From Chloroflexaceae bacterium (GTDB lineage Bacteria; Chloroflexota; Chloroflexia; Chloroflexales; Chloroflexaceae), in the NCBI GenBank assembly GCA_012031225.1, contig JAAUTZ010000012.1, forward strand, positions 1-64,000: 64,000 nucleotides of DNA, written 5' to 3'. Positions within the stretch are counted from its first letter, which is position 1. Every line of letters starts with the position of its first letter. The notes beneath the pieces are model-generated. The model did no database searches. It saw only the letters and a list, made by a program, of their open reading frames with translations, and was not told where the DNA came from. Below, one piece after another: positions 15,903-25,120 of the stretch. A program made the translations under genes and the position numbers.

Positions 15903-17795
15903 CTAGGCACGCGGCTGTTCGGAGTCAGCCCCTGCATCAGGCGACGTAGCCGCAGGATCAGGCGGCTCTGGCTGCTCTGACGCTGCCTGTGCCACACGAG
16001 TTGCAGCGTGAACCGGCTGCATCGCCACTTGCAACTCAGCCGTGCGGTTGCGGATCAGCACCGCATCCTCGTGATCCAGCACCTCCCGCACAGCGGCGAG
16101 CTTGGCCTCAGCCGTCTCACGTACCACCGCATCAACAAGATACTCACGGGCTTCATACAGCGCACGCTCGGCACTGTAGATCACGCTATCGGCAGTATTC
16201 TGCGCGGCGATCAGATCGCGGCGCAGCTCATCCGCTTCGCGGTGTTCTTCCGCATCGGCAACCATCTGCTCAATCTCACTCGGAGCCAAGCCCGACGATG
16301 CCGTAATCGTAATCTCCTGCACCGCCCCACTGAGCTGATCGCGGGCGGATGCGTTCATGATCCCGTTGGCATCAATATCAAAGGTGACTTCGATCTTGGG
16401 CACCCCACGCGGCGCAGGCGGAATGCCGGATAGCTCGAAGATCCCAAGTGATTTGTTGTACTTCGATTCAACCCGCTCACCCTGCAACACATGGATCTCC
16501 ACGCTCTGCTGATTGTCCGCCGCCGTCGAGAAGACCTGCGACTTGCGCGTCGGGATCGTCGTGTTGCGATCAATCAAAGGAGTCATAATCCCGCCCAACG
16601 TGCGGATACCGAGCGTGAGCGGGGTAACATCCAGCAGCACCATATCCTTCACGCCACCGGAGAGGATCGCCGCCTGCACCGCCGCGCCCTGTGCCACCAC
16701 CTCATCGGGATTAACGTGCTTGCTCGGTTCGCGCCCGAAGAACTTCTGCACCGCCGCTTGCACCGCCGGCATACGGGTCTGCCCGCCCACCAGAATCACC
16801 GTCGTGATTTGTTCTGGGGTGAGTTCGGCATCGCTCAAGGCTTGGCGCACCGGCTTGATCGTGCGTTCGATCAGATCCGCAGTCAACTGCTCCAGCTTCG
16901 CCCGTGATAGCACGATGCTCAGGTGGCGCGGACCGGTTGCATCGGCGGTGATGAAGGGCAGGTTGATCTCTGAACGCAAGACACTACTCAGCTCAATCTT
17001 GGCTTTTTCAGCCGACTCTTTCAGGCGTTGCATCGCCATCCGATCCGAACGCAGATCTATACTCGTCTCATTGCGGAACTCGCCCAGCATCCACTCGATG
17101 ATCCGCTGATCGAAATCATCCCCGCCGAGATGGGTATCGCCGCTTGTGGCTTTGACTTCAACCACGCCCTCACCGAGATCAAGCACGGAAATATCGAATG
17201 TGCCCCCGCCCAGATCGTACACGGCGATGACTTGATTATCGTGGCTGCGATCCAGCCCATAAGCAAGCGCACTCGCGGTTGGCTCATTGATGATACGCAG
17301 CACCTCCAGCCCAGCAATCCGCCCTGCATCGCGGGTGGCTTGGCGTTGGCTATCGTTGAAGTAAGCCGGCACGGTAATCACCGCCTGCGTGACCGATTCG
17401 CCCAGATAGGCTTCAGCATCAGCCCGCAGCTTTTGCAGGATCATCGCCGAGATTTCCGGCGGGGCGTACTCGCGCCCATCCATAATCACACGCACATCGC
17501 CATTCGGGGCCGCACTGAGCTTGTACGGAATTAGCTCCCGATCCGCCTGCACCGTCGCGTCAGTCAGCTTGCGCCCCATAAATCGCTTAACCGAAAAGAC
17601 GGTATTCTCTGGATTGGTGATGGCCTGCCGCCGCGCCACCTGCCCGATCAGCCGCTCGCCGGCCTTGCTGATTGCCACCACCGACGGGGTGAGCCGATCC
17701 CCTTCGGCATTGGGGATAATCACCGGATCGCCGCCCTCAATGAATGCCATCACCGAGTTGGTTGTCCCTAGATCAATCCCAAGTATCCTGCCCAT
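15903..17795 (-). CDS. dnaK: Chaperone DnaK (Hsp70)
   Basis: 630 aa from the ATG immediately before [15 protein letters not shown] longer frame reaching 17885 would overlap grpE and is not used. AAAGGGAG is the ribosome site. Hsp70 signatures seen are [25 protein letters not shown] and [13 protein letters not shown], then the hydrophobic linker [10 protein letters not shown] and the substrate-binding domain. The nucleotide-binding domain is of the shorter type lacking a segment ([11 protein letters not shown]), as in many Gram-positive-like DnaKs. It works with the adjacent GrpE and DnaJ. Confidence 0.97.
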   Translation of the reverse strand: MGRILGIDLGTTNSVMAFIEGGDPVIIPNAEGDRLTPSVVAISKAGERLIGQVARRQAITNPENTVFSVKRFMGRKLTDATVQADRELIPYKLSAAPNGDVRVIMDGREYAPPEISAMILQKLRADAEAYLGESVTQAVITVPAYFNDSQRQATRDAGRIAGLEVLRIINEPTASALAYGLDRSHDNQVIAVYDLGGGTFDISVLDLGEGVVEVKATSGDTHLGGDDFDQRIIEWMLGEFRNETSIDLRSDRMAMQRLKESAEKAKIELSSVLRSEINLPFITADATGPRHLSIVLSRAKLEQLTADLIERTIKPVRQALSDAELTPEQITTVILVGGQTRMPAVQAAVQKFFGREPSKHVNPDEVVAQGAAVQAAILSGGVKDMVLLDVTPLTLGIRTLGGIMTPLIDRNTTIPTRKSQVFSTAADNQQSVEIHVLQGERVESKYNKSLGIFELSGIPPAPRGVPKIEVTFDIDANGIMNASARDQLSGAVQEITITASSGLAPSEIEQMVADAEEHREADELRRDLIAAQNTADSVIYSAERALYEAREYLVDAVVRETAEAKLAAVREVLDHEDAVLIRNRTAELQVAMQPVHAATRVAQAASEQPEPPDPAATSPDAGADSEQPRA

Positions 17796-17808
17796 GCGGT
17801 TACTCCCT

Positions 17809-18363
17809 TTAGCCACGCCCCACCTTGACCGTCGCCGGACGCAGCACCCGTTCACGCAGCATGTAGCCCTTCTGCAATTCGGCAATCACTTTGCCATCCT
17901 GCCCGGCTGCATCCTCATACATCACCGCATCGTGGAAGTTGGGGTCAAAATCCTGCCCTAGCACATCCATTGCAGTCACGCCTTCGCTTTCCAGCAGCAT
18001 CCGCAGTTTGCTCTGGATTAATTGCGTGCCGCCCCACCACGCGCTCTCGGCAATCTCCGGCGGGATATTTTCCACCGCCCGCTCAAAATCATCCACAATC
18101 GGCAACACTTTCATGAGCAAGCCCACACTCGCACCCTTCATCAATTCTGCGCGTTCGCTATCGGTGCGGCGTTTCAAGTTCTTAAAATCGGCAACCGCCC
18201 GCAGCCACTGATCCTTATACTCGGCGGCTTGTTGGTCAGCTGCGGCAAGGCGGGCTTGCAACTCAGCTAGCTCGCTACTCACGACATCCCCCACAACTGC
18301 TTCAGCTTCAGGCCCGGTTGCTTCAGCTTGGGCTGGCGAATTTTGCATCTGTTCCTGCGTCAC
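17809..18363 (-). CDS. grpE: Nucleotide exchange factor GrpE
   Basis: 184 aa. An acidic disordered N-terminus precedes a long coiled coil (residues about 30-85, [20 protein letters not shown]), then the DnaK-binding head with [23 protein letters not shown] and the beta-wing. It releases ADP from DnaK. The start is a GTG at 18363 with AGGAG seven bases upstream. It is 13 bases before dnaK and 87 bases after hrcA. In that gap AGGGCAG and CTGCCCT (18416-18431) form a tight inverted repeat. Confidence 0.96.
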   Translation of the reverse strand: MTQEQMQNSPAQAEATGPEAEAVVGDVVSSELAELQARLAAADQQAAEYKDQWLRAVADFKNLKRRTDSERAELMKGASVGLLMKVLPIVDDFERAVENIPPEIAESAWWGGTQLIQSKLRMLLESEGVTAMDVLGQDFDPNFHDAVMYEDAAGQDGKVIAELQKGYMLRERVLRPATVKVGRG

Positions 18364-18450
18364 AATCCTTCTCCTACACTCCTACACGCTTGATCCATCT
18401 CGCTCTGCTTGGAATAGGGCAGCCCTGCCCTGCACACACGCTCGGCGTGG

Positions 18451-19557
18451 TTATCCCTCAGTTTCAGGCGGGCGCAGTTCGCCCCCGTAGATGCTCTGCA
18501 AGAGTTCGCTCATCACCGTCGAAATGTACTGCACCGTTGAGATCGAACGTGGATAGGCCATGCGCGTGGGGCCAATGATGCCGACCACGCCAATCACATC
18601 GCTGTGCCCACCATAGCGCGACAACACCACGCTATAGTCGCGCATGTCATCGTGGCTGTGTTCTGTGCCGATTACCACTTGCACATCGTCGCTGGCGAGA
18701 GCTTGCCCAATCAGGCTCGCCAGCGCATCGCTGCGCGTCACTGTTTCGAGGACGTGACGCATGCGCTCGATGGCTCGCTGGCTATCCTCTTCCTTGAGCA
18801 GGGCCGGCAGAAACTCTGGCTGGCTCAGGATTTCGATCAGTCCGTCGCTGTAAATCTGGCGATTGATATGCAGCTCATACTGGCGCATGGCCTGCACCAG
18901 CACAGCCAGCACCCGCTGCTCCAATTCGCTGAGGCGTGCATCCAGCGTACCGGAGAGGGGCACATCCTCTAGCTGTTCAAGGCTCAGGCTAGCACAGCGT
19001 TCGCACAGCAGCAGCGACACGCGGCGCAGTTCAGCTTGCATATAGCTCTGCTCCGTCGTGATTGTCTGCTGACGCACGGTGCCATCGTGCAGCACCAGCA
19101 CAATCAAGAGCGTGCTGTCCGTCAAGCCGATCAGCTCAAGGTGGCGGAAGCGGGCTTGGAACGCCTGCGGCGGTGTCACTACAGCGGCATTGCGGGTGTG
19201 CCGCGCTAGGGCCGCCGCACCGAGTCGGATCCACTGGCTCAACTCGCCCTGCACTTCGATAAACTGACTGCGGATCGCCTGCTGCTCGGCCGCCGAAAGG
19301 GGCACCCGATCCATCAAGTGCTCGACAAAAAACCGATAGCCCGTATCCGTTGGCACACGCCCACCAGAGGTATGCAGATGCTTCAGGTAGCCCAGCTCTT
19401 CGAGTGCCGCTAATTCATTGCGGACAGTCGCTGCCGAGATATTCAGATCGTACTTGCGTACCAGTGTTTCCGACGCAACGGCACTCGCGCTGGCGATAAA
19501 TTCTTGGACAACCAGTTTGAGGATGCGTTGCCGACGCTCTGGTAGTTCTGTCGTCAT
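18451..19557 (-). CDS. hrcA: Heat-shock repressor HrcA
   Basis: 368 aa from the ATG at 19557 (GAGGAG six bases upstream). A frame extending to 19635 lacks similarity. The N-terminal winged helix (RRQRILKLVVQEFIASASAV, then SAATVRNELAALEELGYL) is typical of HrcA, as is the GGRVPTDTGYRFFVEHLM segment and the C-terminal IGPTRMAYPRSI. HrcA folds with chaperonin help and represses class I heat-shock genes by binding the CIRCE repeat. No CIRCE is visible upstream, but a different palindrome is present at 19629-19650. First gene of the chaperone operon. Confidence 0.95.
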   Translation of the reverse strand: MTTELPERRQRILKLVVQEFIASASAVASETLVRKYDLNISAATVRNELAALEELGYLKHLHTSGGRVPTDTGYRFFVEHLMDRVPLSAAEQQAIRSQFIEVQGELSQWIRLGAAALARHTRNAAVVTPPQAFQARFRHLELIGLTDSTLLIVLVLHDGTVRQQTITTEQSYMQAELRRVSLLLCERCASLSLEQLEDVPLSGTLDARLSELEQRVLAVLVQAMRQYELHINRQIYSDGLIEILSQPEFLPALLKEEDSQRAIERMRHVLETVTRSDALASLIGQALASDDVQVVIGTEHSHDDMRDYSVVLSRYGGHSDVIGVVGIIGPTRMAYPRSISTVQYISTVMSELLQSIYGGELRPPETEG

Positions 19558-19628
19558 CGAAACTCCTCGATAGGGGTGACACTGTTCGCCTGTTTGGGTG
19601 CGCGTGGGCCAAACCTGTGATAAACAGA

Positions 19629-19650
19629 ATGGCATGCGCTAGCATACCAT
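19629..19650 (-). promoter_or_regulatory. Palindrome in the hrcA leader, candidate operator
   Basis: Arms ATGGCATGC and GCATACCAT (8 of 9 positions complementary) surround GCTA, just downstream of a minus-strand TACAAT box at 19661-19666. CIRCE normally occupies this place in hrcA operons and has 9-base arms with a 9-base spacer. The sequence here is unrelated to CIRCE. Confidence 0.45.
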
Positions 19651-19690
19651 CCCACATCATATTGTACCACGAGTTGCGCTGTGCGGGGCC

Positions 19691-21253
19691 CTAGCGCGAA
19701 TTGGCATCATCGGTCACATTGGACGGATCAACCACAATCGGTATGCGATAGCGTTCATCGGCATTGATCTGCAAGCCGAGCAGCGAGACCCGCGCCACCT
19801 GCACGTCGTAATCGTGCCCATTCGCATACACATCCACGCTGCGGAGATAGCGGGCAAGCGGAATCCAGCCCGGCGAACGCAAATCCACCGTGAAGGTGTG
19901 CCACATATCCCGCTCCACCTCAACATAGATGATGCCCGGATCACGGCGCGGTGCGGCACCCGGCACGCGGCTGGTGAAGAAGCAGAGTACCCGCTCTTGC
20001 TCCGCATCGAGTGGGCTACCGCGCTTGTGCAAGAAACGCACCATCGCTGGACACTCCGAGCCACGTTCGCCGGCGAGATCAAGCGACTGTTCACGCACGC
20101 GCAATTGGATCGAGAACAGCAGCCCCGGGTACTCAGAAATATCAATGCCCGCCTGCCCAACGCCTAGCGTCTGGCGGATCCCCGTCACAAAGCTACTCGT
20201 CTGCGTGCCGGTGCGGATGAAGCGGACGGCGGGCACCGTGCTATCCGGTGGGCAGGGCAGCTGGGCCGGGTGGTGCGGGCAGACTGGCGCAATCTGGAAG
20301 AAGCCCGGCTCCACATCGGCAGGCCCACTGAACACCTGCCACGTATCCGCCCGCACAAGCTGCGGCTGTTGCTGGGGTGGGATCGTGGTGTTATTGTATT
20401 CTTCCTCTGTGAACGCGGTGAAGGAGCCATCCCGGAGTAGCTGCCACTCGGCCGGTCGGACAGGCGAAAGTGCCCCTGCCACATCTACCATTGCGCGTTG
20501 CCCGCGCTGCAACACCAGTTGCTCCCCGTGACTGGTGATCTGGGCCGAGCCTTCGCGCACCGCAATATCTATCGTCTGCTCCCGCGATTCACGTTCATCA
20601 TAGAAACGCAGCGTGCGCTCGGTTGGTGCTAGCGCAATGCTATAGCTCCCGCCCGCTGCTAGCTCGATCAGCGTATCGTAGACGAACACTGCAAAGCGCA
20701 CCTGCTCAAAGGGCTGATCGGCTTTCAAGTCATAGCGAACATAGCCCCCATACTGGCGCACTACCACCTGCTGCTGGTTGTTGTTCCAGCGCGTGGTATC
20801 CAGCTTCACAAGCTGCACATCGGCTTCGGCCCAAAGATCGAGCGCACTCTGATCGAACAGCAGGAGCGTCGCCGCTTGCCCGTAGCCCACCGAGCTATCC
20901 ACGCGCAGGCGATCACAGGGCTGGAGCTGCTGCCCATCCTGCACCCGCTCAAACACGGTGCGCCCGCAACGTTGCCATGTAATCTGCTCAATCGGGGCGC
21001 GTACAATCAATTGCGCCTGCTGCACAGTGGTAGCAGTCGTGCGGTACGTCCACGCAGTATAGCCCGCCGAACTGACTATCGTGCAGAACAGGATGAAGCT
21101 GAACGCGAGCAACACCCACGCAGTCCAGAGCGTGAAGCCCCGATCTCGGTGGGGTGTGGGCGGGGGTGGCGCAGGCAACGCGAGCGCATCCGGCGCATCC
21201 GGCATAAGCGGCGGGCTGATTGGGGCGGGGCGTTCTTGAACATCGGTGGGCAT
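19691..21253 (-). CDS. Membrane-anchored FecR-like domain protein
   Basis: 520 aa. A Pro-rich cytoplasmic N-terminus (1-38), one transmembrane helix (about 43-70), then an extracytoplasmic part. The stretch PCDRLRVDSSVGYGQAATLLLFDQSALDLWAEADVQL resembles a FecR domain (first 20 residues: PCDRLRVDSSVGYGQAATLL). It is followed by AVREGSAQITSHGEQLVLQRGQRAMVDVAG-like strands. The C-terminal ~200 residues look like a beta-rich, possibly carbohydrate-binding domain. FecR proteins transmit signals to sigma factors, but here the domain may be purely structural. It lies ten bases downstream of the ROK kinase gene. Confidence 0.75.
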   Translation of the reverse strand: MPTDVQERPAPISPPLMPDAPDALALPAPPPPTPHRDRGFTLWTAWVLLAFSFILFCTIVSSAGYTAWTYRTTATTVQQAQLIVRAPIEQITWQRCGRTVFERVQDGQQLQPCDRLRVDSSVGYGQAATLLLFDQSALDLWAEADVQLVKLDTTRWNNNQQQVVVRQYGGYVRYDLKADQPFEQVRFAVFVYDTLIELAAGGSYSIALAPTERTLRFYDERESREQTIDIAVREGSAQITSHGEQLVLQRGQRAMVDVAGALSPVRPAEWQLLRDGSFTAFTEEEYNNTTIPPQQQPQLVRADTWQVFSGPADVEPGFFQIAPVCPHHPAQLPCPPDSTVPAVRFIRTGTQTSSFVTGIRQTLGVGQAGIDISEYPGLLFSIQLRVREQSLDLAGERGSECPAMVRFLHKRGSPLDAEQERVLCFFTSRVPGAAPRRDPGIIYVEVERDMWHTFTVDLRSPGWIPLARYLRSVDVYANGHDYDVQVARVSLLGLQINADERYRIPIVVDPSNVTDDANSR

Positions 21254-21263
21254 ATACGTTGGG

Positions 21264-22235
21264 CTACCTTACGGGCGGCAGCGTAGGCTGTCCGGCTTGC
21301 TCGGCACTCGCGGCGTAGAAGGCTAGCGCGGCGGCTCCCAACACGCCAACTTGATCGCCAAGCTGGGCTAAGTTAATCGGCACCGTGCGATACACCTCAG
21401 CAATCGCATACTGCGCGGCAACCGTGCGTGCGCCGTCGAGCAGCCACGGATTGGCTGTCACCACCCCACCCCCAACAAGCACCCGCTCTGGGCCATACAG
21501 GTGCAGCAGGTTGGCAATGCCGATCCCGATCAGGGTAGCTTCACGCTCCATCAGGTATTGGGCAAAGGAATCATCGAGGGCGGCTGCCTGTGACACATGA
21601 ATACTCGTGACTGTCTCTGGTGTAGCAAGGCTATGCAAGATGCTATCCGGGTAATCGGGCATCAGCCGCGCCGCCGCCGCGCCGAGTGCCGTGCCGGAGG
21701 CAAGGTTCTCCCATGAGATCCGGTCTTCAATCAGCATATGCCCCACCTCTGCCGCCGCACCACGATAGCCCACAAGCAGCCGCCCATCGCAGATTACGCC
21801 GCCGCCAATACCAGTGCTGACGGTGATGTAGAGCAGGTTGCGGCAGCCCTGCCCGCCACCGAAGTACCACTCCCCAAGTACCGCAAGGTTGGCATCGTTG
21901 CCGACCGCAATGCTTGTCGTGTGGATGCGTTCGATCAACATATCCCGCAGGGGCACATCCACCCAACCGCGCATGTTCGGCGTATAGAAGACAATCCCGT
22001 GCTGTGGCTCCACTGGTCCCGGCGCACCGACACCAATGCCGAGCAGGGTATCCTCAGGCGTGAGCCACGCTTGCAACTGCTCGACGCAGGTGACAATCTG
22101 CGCGACCACCGCTGCGGGGCCTGCTGCGGATGCCGTCGGCATTCGCACTTGCTGAAGGATCGTCCCTTCACGATCAGCGAGCACGGCACGGAGTTGTGTG
22201 CCCCCAAGATCAATTCCGATCACACAGGTCGGCAT
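21264..22235 (-). CDS. ROK-family sugar kinase (glucokinase-like) lacking the zinc motif
   Basis: About 323 aa from the ATG at 22235 (GGAG nine bases upstream). An ATG at 22265 and a TTG at 22280 are alternatives. ATP-binding DLGGTQLRAVLAD opens the protein. The sugar-binding GVGAPGPVEP, NDANLAVLGEWYFGGG and VSTGIGGGVICDG motifs are intact. After EVGHMLIED, however, the family's Cys-rich zinc loop (CxCGxxGCxE) is missing and the chain runs straight into SWENLASGTALG. Family members phosphorylate glucose or other hexoses, and some ROK proteins without zinc remain active. Divergent from the GAPDH gene, which suggests glycolytic context. Confidence 0.88.
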   Translation of the reverse strand: MPTCVIGIDLGGTQLRAVLADREGTILQQVRMPTASAAGPAAVVAQIVTCVEQLQAWLTPEDTLLGIGVGAPGPVEPQHGIVFYTPNMRGWVDVPLRDMLIERIHTTSIAVGNDANLAVLGEWYFGGGQGCRNLLYITVSTGIGGGVICDGRLLVGYRGAAAEVGHMLIEDRISWENLASGTALGAAAARLMPDYPDSILHSLATPETVTSIHVSQAAALDDSFAQYLMEREATLIGIGIANLLHLYGPERVLVGGGVVTANPWLLDGARTVAAQYAIAEVYRTVPINLAQLGDQVGVLGAAALAFYAASAEQAGQPTLPPVR

Positions 22236-22316
22236 AGGTTCTGTCTCCGTCTCTACCGGGTGCATCGCGTCATTCTTCAAGCAACGGAAGCCACCCCTAC
22301 TGGGCCCATACCATCT

Positions 22317-22322
22317 ATTATA
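22317..22322 (-). promoter_or_regulatory. -10 box of the ROK kinase promoter
   Basis: A minus-strand TATAAT sits 80-85 bases before the chosen start of the kinase gene. No convincing -35 box was found. Confidence 0.45.
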
Positions 22323-22397
22323 CTATGCTATGCCCAAGTCCAATCCCATGCTGAGGATGGGCTAGAGCCGCGCCACCGACTACTTGCCGCCCCCTGA

Positions 22398-23591
<1,194 letters not shown>

Positions 23592-23655
23592 GATGTCCGT
23601 GCCCGATTGGTCAATTCAGCGAGCCTAGCCAACTTAGCCAATCGAGTGAGGATTG

Positions 23656-23681
23656 CGGCGCGAGGGGTATACCTCGCGCCG
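23656..23681. terminator. 10-bp hairpin between convergent gap and sigma-factor genes
   Basis: Perfect arms 23656-23665 (CGGCGCGAGG) and 23672-23681 with loop GGTATA, midway between two converging genes. No U-tract. Probably a two-way transcript end. Confidence 0.55.
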
Positions 23682-23715
23682 TCGCCATCTCCGCTTGTCA
23701 TCCTGCCTGCCTGCC

Positions 23716-24531
23716 CTAGCTCGCCGCCGCGAATTGGCGTAGCTCGGCATTGCGCCCCAGCCGACCTAGCACATTGCGCTTCACATTGTATACATCGTTG
23801 ACCGTGCGAAACAGATCGGTGCGGCGGGCATAGATCGCCCGCGGGGTCAGCCCCAACACAAACGAGCCATAGACGACCACGCGCTCGCTCTCCGTATTCA
23901 GCTGCCCATCAATCAGCTGCCAAAACTCCTCGCGCTGCACCCGTTGCATAGCTTCTTCGTCGGGGGCACTCGGATCGGCAACGTTGGTGTAGGTCAGCGT
24001 ATCTTCGGGCAGCACCTCCGCCCACGACTGCGCCCGCACACTGTCAATCACAACACTGGTAGTGCAGAGTTGCAGGTAGTGTAGCAGCGAAGCCAGCGTC
24101 GGGAATGAGGCGAACCGCTCCGGTGAAATGGCTCGCCAGAACTTCATAAATGCCCCAACGACAAAATACTCGCTGGTTTCGCCACTGCTGGTGAAGGCCC
24201 CACTGCGCCGCACCCAACCCTCAACAAGGCCGCTGTAGTGGTAAAACAGTTGCTCCCACGCGGCTTCATTGCGCTCGACCAGTGCCCGCCGAAACAGCTC
24301 GTAGCTGTAGCTGGTATCGTGCGCTTGCCCGCGATAAAACCGCTCGCTCTCGGTGGCACAGCGGCTCATCAGGCTCGCCAAATCCATCTCGCGCAAACGG
24401 GCTTCATCGTGCGGGCGGTACTCGTAATCTGGGCGGCTCAACCGCTGCCGCACAACGTCGCCTAGCTGTCCCGTGTTATTGATACTTCCAGAGCCGTTAC
24501 TAGGTCGGTGGGTGAGGTCATTCGTGAGCAT
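23716..24531 (-). CDS. Divergent sigma-70-family sigma factor
   Basis: 271 aa from the ATG at 24531 (GAGGAG eight bases upstream). The central part has the region-2 pattern: ELFRRALVERNEAAWEQLFYHYSGLVEGWV followed by FMKFWRAISPERFASFPTLASLLHYLQL (each recognisable from shorter pieces such as AAWEQLFYHY and AFMKFWRAI), then SVVIDSVRAQ. The C-terminus has a helix-turn-helix-like LTPRAIYARRTDLFRTVNDV typical of region 4. The N-terminal 60 residues are unusual and disordered. No anti-sigma gene is adjacent. Target promoters are unknown. Confidence 0.75.
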   Translation of the reverse strand: MLTNDLTHRPSNGSGSINNTGQLGDVVRQRLSRPDYEYRPHDEARLREMDLASLMSRCATESERFYRGQAHDTSYSYELFRRALVERNEAAWEQLFYHYSGLVEGWVRRSGAFTSSGETSEYFVVGAFMKFWRAISPERFASFPTLASLLHYLQLCTTSVVIDSVRAQSWAEVLPEDTLTYTNVADPSAPDEEAMQRVQREEFWQLIDGQLNTESERVVVYGSFVLGLTPRAIYARRTDLFRTVNDVYNVKRNVLGRLGRNAELRQFAAAS

Positions 24532-24908
24532 ACGTTTATCTCCTCGCAATACACCACTGTTTATCGAATAGGTAGGCTGCGGCACATTCACAATGGTAAA
24601 GCTACCGCATTGGGGAACGCATGCCAATCGCTGATTGATCTGCATCACGTTCTACTACCTTGATTGTATGATTTAGTGTAGTGCTTGAGAAGATCAAAAA
24701 ATGAACAGAGCATTACAGATCATGCGATTCTGCACGCCCGCTCACACTTGCCACAGATTCACGCAGATCGGACAAGAAAGGCGCGTAGCCCTCCTCCGAT
24801 ACGATGTCATACGACAGACAATAATACCTGAGCCATTTTCGTTTCAGGTTATTTTTTGCTTCCGATCAGATGAACGACACGTATGGCAATATTTTCAGAT
24901 CGTTTCCG

Positions 24909-24941
24909 AAAGAGTCATCCTCTTTTCAGCAAAGAGTCATC
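24909..24941 (+). repeat. 11-base direct repeat, 22 bases apart
   Basis: AAAGAGTCATC occurs at 24909-24919 and 24931-24941. The start-to-start distance of 22 bases is about two helical turns, so both copies face the same side of DNA. This is a common layout for activator or repressor sites. It lies 180-212 bases before the GH63-like gene. Confidence 0.45.
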
Positions 24942-25028
24942 TAGCTCAGGTCGTTTTCAGATTACCGGCTGCACGGATCAGGCAGGCACCGCCACCCACC
25001 CCGTGCTGTGATACGGCACAGGGGCGTA

Positions 25029-25037
25029 TGGTATAGT
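25029..25037 (+). promoter_or_regulatory. Extended -10 promoter of the GH63-like gene
   Basis: TGG followed by TATAGT, 84 bases before the start codon. No convincing -35 box, consistent with an activator-dependent or extended -10 promoter. Confidence 0.45.
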
Positions 25038-25120
25038 AGCAGGTGGAGTGCGCGGTACATGCGGCGCATCCCCAGAGGCACATCAAAGACACACGAAACC
25101 GATTAGCAGGAGGCTTTGAC

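Larger units (their letters stand above)
24532..25120. other. 589-base AT-rich divergent regulatory region
   Basis: No gene supported. It separates the sigma-factor gene (minus) from the GH63-like gene (plus). The stretch 24,660-24,960 is clearly richer in A and T than its surroundings. It contains repeated TTTTCAG words and an 11-base direct repeat listed separately. Confidence 0.6.
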
